Source: Bacillota bacterium
GTDB taxonomy: Bacteria > Bacillota > Clostridia > Christensenellales > UMGS416
NCBI GenBank assembly: GCA_023421955.1
Contig: JAEZSE010000031.1
Location: 62,001 to 126,000, forward strand
Length of the DNA stretch: 64,000 nt
Reading direction: 5' to 3'
Shown: in pieces, positions 41,848 through 49,182 of the stretch
Numbering within the stretch: the first letter of the stretch is position 1
Layout: every line of letters begins with the position of its first letter
Translations under genes and position numbers: made by a program
Notes under the pieces: generated by a model
Database searches by the model: none
Told to the model about the DNA's origin: nothing
The model's input: only the letters and a program-made list of their open reading frames with translations

Positions 41848-41873
41848 GGGCCGGGACAGAGCCCGGCCCCTAC
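41848..41873. repeat. GC-rich hairpin repeat, family B copy 4
   Basis: GGGCCGGG, loop ACAGAG, CCCGGCCC, then CTAC. It lies 5 bp after a family A copy, as also at 40373 and, in the other order, at 43493. The remaining DNA to tdh (41874-42031) holds another GGGGCGAAGCCCC hairpin and no gene. Confidence 0.85.
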
Positions 41874-42031
41874 TGGGGGGATTGGGGCGAAGCCCCACCT
41901 TCAAACTAAGGGCGGGTGGGTGGGCAACCAAGACGGAAAGCCAAGATGGTGAGCGGTTCTGGGCTGGCCGCGACCTATCAGCCGCTGCTCGCCTATGCAT
42001 CCTAGAACCCCACCCTTACCAATGACGGGAT

Positions 42032-43066
42032 TTACTCCCAATCCAAAACCACCTTGCCGCACTCGCCGCCCAGCATTGCCGCGAAGCCCTTGGCAAAGTC
42101 GGTGTAGGGGAAGCGGTGAGTAATCACCGGCGAGATATCAAGGCCGCTTTGTAAAAGGGTGGTCATCTTGTACCATGTCTCAAACATTTCCCGGCCATAA
42201 ATTCCCTTGATGTGCAGGCCCTTGAATACGATCTTGTTCCAGTCCACCTGCGTGTCTGGCTTGTGGATGCCAAGCAACGCGATGCGCCCCCCGTTGAACA
42301 TATTGTCCACCATGTCGGAGAAGGCCGCGCCATTGCCGGACATTTCCAGGCCCACATCAAAGCCTTCCTTCATGCCCAGCGCCTTCATTGCGTCGCGCAC
42401 GGTGCTCTTTGATACATCCAGCGCCACGGTAGCGCCCATTTGTTTGGCCAGTTTGAGGCGGGTAGGGTTCACATCGGTGATCACGATGTTGCGTGCCCCG
42501 GCGTGCTTGACGACCGCGCAGGCCATGAGGCCAATGGGCCCGGCGCCAGTGATCAAAACATCCTCGCCAAGCACGTCGAAGGAAAGCGCCGTGTGCACGG
42601 CGTTGCCAAAGGGGTCAAAGATGCTGTAAAGCTCCTCAGGGATCTTGGGATCACACACCCACACGTTTGTTGCAGGCAGGCAAAGGTATTGGGCAAAGGC
42701 GCCATTGCGGTTCACACCGACACCCACGGTGTTGGGGCAGAGGTGTCGGCGTCCGGCCAGGCAGTTGCGGCAGCGGCCGCACACGATGTGGCCCTCACCG
42801 CTCACCAGCATGCCGGGCTTCAGATCGTGCACACCGTCTCCCACCTGTTCAATCACGCCCACATACTCATGGCCGATCACCATCGGTGTCTTGATTGTCT
42901 GTTGCGACCAAGGGTCCCAGTTATAGATGTGCAGATCGGTGCCGCAGATGGCAGTCTTTTTGATGCGGATCAGCACCTCGCCGGCGCGTGCCTCCGGCAC
43001 CGGCACTTCGGTCAATACAACGCCCAGGCCGGGCTGCTGTTTCACAATAGCTTGCATGGTCTTCAT
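42032..43066 (-). CDS. tdh: L-threonine 3-dehydrogenase
   Basis: A 344-residue medium-chain zinc dehydrogenase. ICGTDLHIYNWD (catalytic zinc cysteine), GHEYVG, four structural-zinc cysteines in CGRCRNCLAGRRHLC, and the NAD loop GAGPIGLMA are intact; residues match Tdh rather than sorbitol dehydrogenase. It oxidises threonine to 2-amino-3-oxobutyrate for Kbl. The ATG at 43066 has GGAGG 6 nt upstream. tdh and kbl form a threonine-to-glycine pathway, with repeats between them. Confidence 0.95.
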   Translation of the reverse strand: MKTMQAIVKQQPGLGVVLTEVPVPEARAGEVLIRIKKTAICGTDLHIYNWDPWSQQTIKTPMVIGHEYVGVIEQVGDGVHDLKPGMLVSGEGHIVCGRCRNCLAGRRHLCPNTVGVGVNRNGAFAQYLCLPATNVWVCDPKIPEELYSIFDPFGNAVHTALSFDVLGEDVLITGAGPIGLMACAVVKHAGARNIVITDVNPTRLKLAKQMGATVALDVSKSTVRDAMKALGMKEGFDVGLEMSGNGAAFSDMVDNMFNGGRIALLGIHKPDTQVDWNKIVFKGLHIKGIYGREMFETWYKMTTLLQSGLDISPVITHRFPYTDFAKGFAAMLGGECGKVVLDWE

Positions 43067-43186
43067 GGCTTGCCTCCGAAATGGATTGAATACCAATACA
43101 TCATTATATTATTCATGAGTGTATATCACAATATGACGGAAGAAGCGATTGGGGTTGCTGAAGCGGTAAGTATTGGCAAATGAAGG

Positions 43187-43217
43187 AGCAGGCAGCAGCC
43201 ATAAGGCTCTGCCTGCT
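43187..43217. other. Strong stem-loop upstream of tdh
   Basis: AGCAGGCAG, one bulged C, AGCC, loop ATAA, GGCT and CTGCCTGCT form a 13-bp stem. It lies 121 bp upstream of the tdh ATG. Neither strand has a T run after it, so it looks more like a leader or mRNA-stability structure than a terminator. Confidence 0.6.
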
Positions 43218-43492
43218 GCACACCTGTTCTTACACACATATACATTTCTTTTATTCTTATATTCTTGGATGTTGACGGTTCGTTGTCAGTTCGTTGTCGC
43301 CTCGTTGGCGCGTTTGATGCCGTTTGGTGTGTCGAGACAGTAAGGTAAATTGGCGGAAACTCCAGGTGCCATCGGGGTTGTGGCAATTGATGTGTGTGTC
43401 GTTCGGTGTGTCAGACCGTGTGTCGGAAAATGCATTGGTGCAGGCTAGAATGCGGTAAATTGCTTGTCATCGCATAAATAGCGTATGCGAAA
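43218..43492. other. Gene-free stretch with GTGTGTC words
   Basis: No credible gene. GTTCGTTGTC-like words occur near 43278 and 43289, and GTGTGTC recurs at about 43327, 43394, 43406 and 43419. The sequence is more T- and G-rich on the plus strand than its surroundings. It may be a decayed element or a regulatory region for tdh. Confidence 0.4.
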
Positions 43493-43519
43493 GGGGCCGG
43501 TACAGAGCCCGGCCCCTAC
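43493..43519. repeat. GC-rich hairpin repeat, family B copy 5
   Basis: GGGGCCGG, loop TACAGAG, CCCGGCCCCTAC. It lies 18 bp before a family A half copy. Confidence 0.8.
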
Positions 43520-43537
43520 ATGGACATCATGATCAAG

Positions 43538-43597
43538 ATCCCTCCCTACCCGCCCTTACTAAGGGGGGATGTCGCTCGAAAGCGACAGGGGGGATTT
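43538..43597 (+). repeat. Palindromic element, half copy (family A) ending in the GH4 stop codon
   Basis: ATCCCTCCC, CGCCCTTA-CT-AAGGGGGG, then a hairpin (TGTCGCTC-GAA-AGCGACA) and GGGGGGATTT. The terminal TTTA contributes the TAA stop of the minus-strand GH4 gene (43598-43596). Confidence 0.85.
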
Positions 43598-44906
43598 ACT
43601 TATACTCCGGCAGCCAATCGCCATGGGCTTCGATCAGCTCATCGCACATAGCCTTGATGTCATCAATCGAGAGCTCTGCCGAGGTGTGCGGATCCATCAT
43701 CGCAGCGTGATAGATTGCTTCCTTCTTGCGGGTGAGCGCAGCCTCGATCGTGAGCAACTGCACGTTGATGTTGCTGCGGTTCAGCGCTGCCAGCTGCTCC
43801 GGCAGCTCGCCGATATGGCAGGGAGTCACACCGCTTGCGTCTACCAGGCACGGCACCTCTACCACGGCCTTGGCGGGCAGGTTGGTGATCAAACCGGTGT
43901 TGAGAACGTTGCCGCCAATCTTGTAGGGTTTGTTGGTCACCATGGCCTCCATGATGTAGGAGGCATATTCATGGGAGCGCTGGTGCTCCAGGTCGGGGTT
44001 GTTCACCAGGCTGTCGCGCATGCGCTTCCAGCCTTCGATCTGATTGACACAGCGGCGGGGGTATTCATCCAGCGGGATATTGTAGCGCTCAATGAGCTCC
44101 GGGTACTTCTCCTTGATGAAATAGGGCATGTATTCGGCGTTGTGCTCGCTGGATTCTGTCACATAATAGCCGAAGGTGTGCATGATCTCATGGCGGACCT
44201 TGTCCCACTCAGGGGCACCCTTTTCCTTACTCCTGCGCTTGATCTCCGGATACAGATCCTCACCGTTTTTCGTAATCTCCAGCAGCCAGGCCATGTGGTT
44301 GATGCCGGCGATCTTCCACTGCACCTGGTCGTCATACTCCAGATCCACACCGTTCAAAAGGCTGGACGCGCAGATTTGCACACTGTGGCACAGGCCCACG
44401 GTCTTGACTTTTGTGGCCCGCAGCATCGCGCCGGTGAGCATCGCCATCGGGTTGGTGTAGTTCAGAAGCCACGCCTTGGGGCATACGGCCTCCATGTCGG
44501 CCGCGAAATCAAACATTACCGGCAGCGTACGCAGCGTGCGGAAGATGCCGCCGATGCCCAATGTGTCTGCGATGGTCTGCCTCAGGCCGAATTTCTTCGG
44601 GATCTCGAAGTCGGTGATCGTGCAGGGGTCATAGCCGCCCACCTGAATGGCGTTCACGACAAAGCTGGCGTCTTTCAACGCCTCCCGGCGGTTGGAAACG
44701 CCAAGATATTTCCGGATCGTTGCGCGGCCTTCATTACAATTCTTATTGATCGCCTGCAGCATTGTGAAGCTTTCATCCAGGCGGGCGCTGTCAATGTCAT
44801 ACAGCGCGATTTCGCAGTCGTGCATTGCCGGGGAAAGCATCGAATCCCCCAGCACATTCTTGGAAAACACCGTGCTGCCGGCGCCCATAAACGCGATCTT
44901 AACCAT
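43596..44906 (-). CDS. melA: Glycoside hydrolase family 4 alpha-galactosidase/alpha-glucosidase
   Basis: A 436-residue NAD+- and Mn2+-dependent GH4 enzyme. KIAFMGAGSTVFSKN is the NAD loop, YTNPMAM holds the substrate-binding N, CHSVQ is the metal-binding cysteine motif, and GINHMAW carries a metal-binding H. The CHSVQ motif favours MelA-type alpha-galactosidase, but alpha-glucosidase or galacturonidase activity cannot be excluded. GGAGG lies 7 nt before the ATG at 44906. An AraC regulator is transcribed divergently from the same intergenic region and probably controls it. Confidence 0.9.
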   Translation of the reverse strand: MVKIAFMGAGSTVFSKNVLGDSMLSPAMHDCEIALYDIDSARLDESFTMLQAINKNCNEGRATIRKYLGVSNRREALKDASFVVNAIQVGGYDPCTITDFEIPKKFGLRQTIADTLGIGGIFRTLRTLPVMFDFAADMEAVCPKAWLLNYTNPMAMLTGAMLRATKVKTVGLCHSVQICASSLLNGVDLEYDDQVQWKIAGINHMAWLLEITKNGEDLYPEIKRRSKEKGAPEWDKVRHEIMHTFGYYVTESSEHNAEYMPYFIKEKYPELIERYNIPLDEYPRRCVNQIEGWKRMRDSLVNNPDLEHQRSHEYASYIMEAMVTNKPYKIGGNVLNTGLITNLPAKAVVEVPCLVDASGVTPCHIGELPEQLAALNRSNINVQLLTIEAALTRKKEAIYHAAMMDPHTSAELSIDDIKAMCDELIEAHGDWLPEYK

Positions 44907-44975
44907 TACATTTCCTCCCCATTCCGAATACCAGACCATTATACCTCAAAAGCGGCAGAGGTGAAGTAGCGTCTG

Positions 44976-45005
44976 TTGCCAGATGCTGCACTTTTGTTGC
45001 ATAAT
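44976..45005 (+). promoter_or_regulatory. Promoter of the AraC gene, predicted leaderless transcript
   Basis: TTGCCA (44976-44981) and CATAAT (45000-45005) are 18 nt apart. The best ATG begins at 45012, only 6 nt after the -10 box, and no ribosome site is present. Confidence 0.5.
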
Positions 45006-45011
45006 ATTACT

Positions 45012-45878
45012 ATGATTCAACCGCGTAACCCCTGTGATGCCGATATCGAGTTTGACGTGCAGGATTTCGAACTGTGCGACCTCAAGCTGCTGTTTTGCGG
45101 CCACGAAAAGTGCAAGCCCGGCCACGCTTGGGGGCCGGACATGCGCAGCCACTTCGTATTCCATCTGATCCTGTCGGGTAAGGGCAAGCTCCGGACCGGC
45201 GGCAAGGAGTTCAACCTGTCTGAGCAGCAGGGGTTCCTGCTGTTTCCGGAGACTCCGGTGCACTATATTGCTGATCAGGAAACACCCTGGGAATACATCT
45301 GGGTGGGCTTCACCGGCCAGTCGGTGCCGCGCATGATCGCCAAAACCGCGATGTCACCCACGCTGCCGGTGATCGCCTTTGTGGAGCGGTTTGAACGGGA
45401 GCGTGACCTCTTGAATCAAATCATTGTTTCTATCAAATCGGGCGGCACAGAGAATGTGATTGAAAGCTACGGTTTGTTTTTACAGTTTATGTCTCACCTG
45501 GCCCGCGAAAACAGCAAAGCGTTGCAAGCTGAGGCCTCACTGCCAAAGCTCTCCACCGAGCAATACATCGAGCGGGCCAAGGACTTCATCCGGGAAAACA
45601 TCTCCCGCGATATCACAACCTCCGATGTGGCCGCCCACCTGGGCTTGAACCGCTCCTACTTTTACAAGATATTTACCGAAGCCTGCGGCAAGGCGCCGTC
45701 CCGGTTTATCACCTGGCAGCGGCTCAACACCGCCTGGCATCTGCTGAACTATACTAACATGCAAATTTCAGAGATTTCCCGGCATGTGGGTTATAACGAC
45801 CCCACTTATTTCACCCGCTGCTTCACCGCCTGCTACGGCAAATCACCCAATTCGATCAGAAATGCGGGCAAATATTGA
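45012..45878 (+). CDS. AraC-family transcriptional regulator
   Basis: A 288-residue protein. The N-terminal cupin (about residues 25-120: FHLILSGKGKL, FNLSEQQGFLLFPETPVHY) senses a sugar. The C-terminal part has two helix-turn-helices (DITTSDVAAHLGLNRSYFYKIF and MQISEISRHVGYNDPTYFTRCF) and the AraC ending KSPNSIRN. Divergent from the GH4 gene, so it is probably its sugar-responsive activator. The ATG at 45012 gives a good domain start; an upstream TTG at 44976 would fall on the -35 box. Confidence 0.92.
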   Translation: MIQPRNPCDADIEFDVQDFELCDLKLLFCGHEKCKPGHAWGPDMRSHFVFHLILSGKGKLRTGGKEFNLSEQQGFLLFPETPVHYIADQETPWEYIWVGFTGQSVPRMIAKTAMSPTLPVIAFVERFERERDLLNQIIVSIKSGGTENVIESYGLFLQFMSHLARENSKALQAEASLPKLSTEQYIERAKDFIRENISRDITTSDVAAHLGLNRSYFYKIFTEACGKAPSRFITWQRLNTAWHLLNYTNMQISEISRHVGYNDPTYFTRCFTACYGKSPNSIRNAGKY

Positions 45879-45990
45879 CGAAGCTATATGACTTGTCAAA
45901 AGAACCTCATCATTCCTTTTATTGCGTTTGACACGGTTGTTTGCGTTCCCTTATAATGTGTTGTATTTGTTTGTCTGGAAAGGTCGGCGG

Positions 45991-46413
45991 ATGCAAGCAA
46001 TGACCGGTTCAAAGCGGAAACGGTGGATGGTTCTCCTGGCGGTAAGCGCGGCGTTGATGTTGATGCTGCCCACTGCTGCCGTGCAACCAAATATCGACAC
46101 CGGCATAGCAGCAAACACCAGCCAGCTTCAGACAGCGCTGGATCGTTTTCCTGCCACAGCCGAGTCCGGCCTGGCAGATTCCGGCTTGGCTGGGTTGGGC
46201 AGGCTGATCCTGACTTGCGCCAGCCCGGCGTTTCAAGGTAACACCCAAACCACAAGCAACGCATCAAGAGCGATTATTGCCGCAAGCCATTCCATTACCT
46301 GTCGCAGGTTTTACCGTTTTACAGCAATCACATCATTCCTCATCAAGACCCGCCTGACTGGGGCGGCTCTCAGTTGCCGCGCGCCACCTTCTTTCATCCC
46401 GCATTCCATCTAG
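45991..46413 (+). CDS. Possible small exported protein upstream of secD
   Basis: About 140 residues. The N-terminus has basic residues (GSKRKRW), a hydrophobic core (MVLLAVSAALMLMLP) and an A-x-A-like exit, so it resembles a signal peptide. The rest is Ser/Thr/Ala-rich with no motif I know. GGAAAGG lies 8 nt before the ATG. The codon pattern is less convincing than in neighbouring genes, and it could be a chance frame. It starts 113 bp after the AraC gene and ends 105 bp before secD. Confidence 0.4.
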   Translation: MQAMTGSKRKRWMVLLAVSAALMLMLPTAAVQPNIDTGIAANTSQLQTALDRFPATAESGLADSGLAGLGRLILTCASPAFQGNTQTTSNASRAIIAASHSITCRRFYRFTAITSFLIKTRLTGAALSCRAPPSFIPHSI

Positions 46414-46518
46414 TCAATATCCCCGGCATCCGGTGAAGTTGTGCGCGGGCATGCGGCTGAACAGGCTGCGCTGCCGTGTCTTCCGAATCCGGAAAAAGAT
46501 AGTGAGGAGAAAGCGAAT

Positions 46519-47796
46519 ATGAAGAAGGTAAAGAGATACCATTTCTTTATCATGGCCGCCGTGATCCTGCTGATGGCGTTTGTCGCGATTTTTGGCGTGA
46601 AGATCCCCCTCGGTGTGTATGACTTCACGCTGCAAGGCGCGCCGGAAATGCGCTACGGCATCGACATCCGCGGCGGAGTGGACGCGGTGTTCCAGCCCAA
46701 GAATCTGGGCCGGCTGCCCACAACTGAAGAACTGGAAGCCGCGCGGTCGGTCATCGATACCCGCCTGGATCAGAAAAACATCTTTGACCGTGACGTGACC
46801 ATTAACAAAGAATTCGGCTACATCATCGTGCGCTTCCCGTGGAAGTCGGGCGAGAAAGATTTCGACCCCCAGAAGGCCATCAAGGAGCTGGGCGAAACAG
46901 CGAAGCTCACCTTCCGCGATTCCAGCGGCAACGTCCTGCTGGACGGCACCCATGTGACATTGAGCCAGCCGGGCACCAACCCCGACACCGGTGGTTTTGT
47001 GGTGAACCTTGAGTTCGACGGCGAGGGCGCCAAGCTGTTTGCGGACGCGACCGGCAAGCTGATCGGCCAGACAATGTCCATCTATATGGATGAGACAGAG
47101 ATCTCCAGCCCGACCGTGAAGACACAGATCTCCGGCGGCAGGGCCTACATCGACAACATGAAGGATTATGACGAGGCCAAGAAGCTGGCAGACAAGATCG
47201 CCGCAGGCGCGCTGCCCTTCTCGCTGGAAACGAAGAACAACTCCACGATCAGCCCCACGCTGGGCACCGGCGCTCTGGACACAATGGTGATCGCCGGCGA
47301 GCTGGCCTTCGGCATCATTTGCCTGTTCCTGCTGCTCTACTACAAGCTGCCCGGCTTTGTGGCCTGCCTGGCACTGCTGATGCAGATGGCCGGCCAGTTG
47401 CTGGCATTGTCGCTGCCCCAGCTCACGCTCACCTTGCCCGGCATCGCTGGTGTCATCCTCTCCATCGGCATGGGTGTGGACGCCAACATCATCATTTCCG
47501 AGCGCATCAGCGAGGAAATCAAGGCCGGCCGCACGCTGGACGCCGCCATTGCCGCCGGCTTCAAACGGGCATTCAGTTCGGTGTTTGACGGCAATATCAC
47601 CGTGTGGATTGTGGCCGCGATCCTATACTTCCTGGGCTCCGGTGCGATCCAGTCTTTCGCGATCACGCTGGCGATCGGCGTGGCGATGAACTTCCTGGCC
47701 GGCGTGTTCTCCTCCAGGCTCATGATCAAGTCGCTGAGCCGCTTTGAGTTCCTGCGTAAGCCCGGACTCTACACGAAAGGATGGTCAAAGGCATGA
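46519..47796 (+). CDS. secD: Protein translocase subunit SecD
   Basis: A 425-residue protein with an N-terminal transmembrane helix, the signature GIDIRGGVDAVFQP, a periplasmic-side P1 domain and five C-terminal helices, including GVILSIGMGVDANIIISERI. SecDF uses ion flow to help pull proteins through SecYEG. GAGGAGAAAG precedes the ATG at 46519; the frame upstream of it is not supported. Its stop overlaps the secF start (ATGA). Confidence 0.97.
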   Translation: MKKVKRYHFFIMAAVILLMAFVAIFGVKIPLGVYDFTLQGAPEMRYGIDIRGGVDAVFQPKNLGRLPTTEELEAARSVIDTRLDQKNIFDRDVTINKEFGYIIVRFPWKSGEKDFDPQKAIKELGETAKLTFRDSSGNVLLDGTHVTLSQPGTNPDTGGFVVNLEFDGEGAKLFADATGKLIGQTMSIYMDETEISSPTVKTQISGGRAYIDNMKDYDEAKKLADKIAAGALPFSLETKNNSTISPTLGTGALDTMVIAGELAFGIICLFLLLYYKLPGFVACLALLMQMAGQLLALSLPQLTLTLPGIAGVILSIGMGVDANIIISERISEEIKAGRTLDAAIAAGFKRAFSSVFDGNITVWIVAAILYFLGSGAIQSFAITLAIGVAMNFLAGVFSSRLMIKSLSRFEFLRKPGLYTKGWSKA

Positions 47797-48737
47797 AGCG
47801 AATCATCCCGTTTTATGAAAAGCGTTACATTTATTTCATTATCTCGGGCCTGATCATACTGGCTGGCATCGTGGGCATGATTGTCAATGGCGTGCAGCTG
47901 GATATCCAATTCAAAGGCGGCGCAATCCTGAAATACACCACCACCGCCCCTGTGGACGCCGCACGCGCTGCAGAAGTGGCCGGCACCACACTAAACCGCC
48001 TTGTGGATGCCCAGTTGACCAACGACCTGCTCACCAAGCAGGAGCGCCTGGTGCTGAACCTGGCCGGCAACGAAGGCCTGGATGCCGACGCCCAGCAGAA
48101 GCTGGACAACGCGCTGAAGGCCGAGTTCCCAAACGCCGGCCTGGCAGTATCCGAGACGATCCTGGTGGAACCCTTCTTCGGCAAGCAGTTCCTGCGCAAT
48201 GGCATGCTGGCCATCGTGCTGGCATCCATTTTGATCGTGTTTTATGTGTGGTACAGCTTCCGCAGGATCTCCGGCCTCTCCGCAGGCGTGATGGCGCTGG
48301 TGGCGTTGCTGCACGACCTGTTGGTGGTGTTCTTCACCTGCGTGCTGTTTAAGATTCCGATTGGCGACAGCTTCGTGGCTGTGGCACTCACGATTATCGG
48401 TTACTCCATCAACGACACGATCGTCATTTACGACCGCATCCGTGAAAACGCCCGCCTCGATTCCAAGATGCCGGTGGACCAGCTGGTGAACCGCTCGGTC
48501 ACCCAATCGCTGAGCCGCTCGGTGAACACCAACCTGGCCGTATTCCTGTCCATCTCGCTGGTTTGGATCTTCGCATTCGGCAACGGTATTGACTCCATCC
48601 AGCGCTTCGCGCTGCCGATGGCAGTGGGCTGCATTAGCGGCTGCTATTCCACCGTGTGCATCGCCGGGCCCCTGTGGGCGATGTGGCAGCTCCGCAAGAA
48701 GAACAACCGGCTCAAGCACGTCAAGCAGAACGCTTAG
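47793..48737 (+). CDS. secF: Protein translocase subunit SecF
   Basis: A 314-residue protein with the SecF signature LDIQFKGGAILKY after the first helix, and a six-helix layout with GYSINDTIVIYDRIRE. The ATG at 47793 overlaps the secD stop. A strong terminator follows. In many Clostridia recJ follows secF on the same strand; here recJ is 7 kb away on the other strand. Confidence 0.97.
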   Translation: MKRIIPFYEKRYIYFIISGLIILAGIVGMIVNGVQLDIQFKGGAILKYTTTAPVDAARAAEVAGTTLNRLVDAQLTNDLLTKQERLVLNLAGNEGLDADAQQKLDNALKAEFPNAGLAVSETILVEPFFGKQFLRNGMLAIVLASILIVFYVWYSFRRISGLSAGVMALVALLHDLLVVFFTCVLFKIPIGDSFVAVALTIIGYSINDTIVIYDRIRENARLDSKMPVDQLVNRSVTQSLSRSVNTNLAVFLSISLVWIFAFGNGIDSIQRFALPMAVGCISGCYSTVCIAGPLWAMWQLRKKNNRLKHVKQNA

Positions 48738-48759
48738 CCCAAGAAGTCGTATGCATTCA

Positions 48760-48792
48760 TGCCCTCCCGGCATTGCCGGGAGGGCATTTCTT
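48760..48792 (+). terminator. Rho-independent terminator of secDF
   Basis: TGCCCTCCCGGC (48760-48771) pairs perfectly with GCCGGGAGGGCA (48775-48786) with a 3-nt loop, then TTTCTT. Confidence 0.9.
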
Positions 48793-48873
48793 ATATCCAA
48801 ATTGAAAGGATGGTGGAAAGATGATACGATGCTTGTATCGGCCATGCCCGAGATATATCCTGGAGGGATTGCG

Positions 48874-49182
48874 TTGAGTAGTTATTTCCTCGCCCGCATC
48901 AACATCCATGACGAACAGGAATATGAAAAATACCTCGCCCGGGTGGACGAGGTGTTTGCGAAATTCAAAGGGAAATATCTTGCGGTTGATCCTTCACCGG
49001 CGGCGCTGGAAGGCACTCCCGGCGCCGGCCGGATTGTATTGATTGAGTTCCCAAACCGGGAAGAACTGCTTCGGTGGTACCACTCGCCGGAGTATCAGGC
49101 GATCCTGAAGCACCGGCTGGCCGCCGCAGACTGTGAGGCTGTCATCCTAAGCGGCTTGGCTCAGGCTCCCAGTGCCACCTGA
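48874..49182 (+). CDS. DUF1330-family small protein
   Basis: About 102 residues from a TTG at 48874 with GGAGG 7 nt upstream. SSYFLARINIHDEQEYEKYL, KGKYLAVDPSP, GAGRIVLIEFPNREELLRWYHSPEYQAI match DUF1330, a small ferredoxin-like (dimeric alpha-beta barrel) family with no clear function. The longer upstream frame runs back into secF and is not real. The last 22 bp overlap the 3' end of the convergent SulP gene. Confidence 0.85.
   Translation: MSSYFLARINIHDEQEYEKYLARVDEVFAKFKGKYLAVDPSPAALEGTPGAGRIVLIEFPNREELLRWYHSPEYQAILKHRLAAADCEAVILSGLAQAPSAT

Noticed and set aside
43126..43386. 86-codon minus-strand frame between tdh and the GH4 gene
   Set aside because: No ribosome site, odd composition and no recognisable motif. 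It spans the stem-loop and GTGTGTC words, so it is probably a chance frame.
43569..44969. 466-codon plus-strand frame opposite the GH4 gene
   Set aside because: The minus-strand GH4 motifs are unmistakable, and this frame is His/Gln-rich shadow sequence.
48589..48873. N-terminal extension of the DUF1330 gene back into secF
   Set aside because: The extension overlaps secF and its terminator; a TTG with a good ribosome site at 48874 matches the family start.
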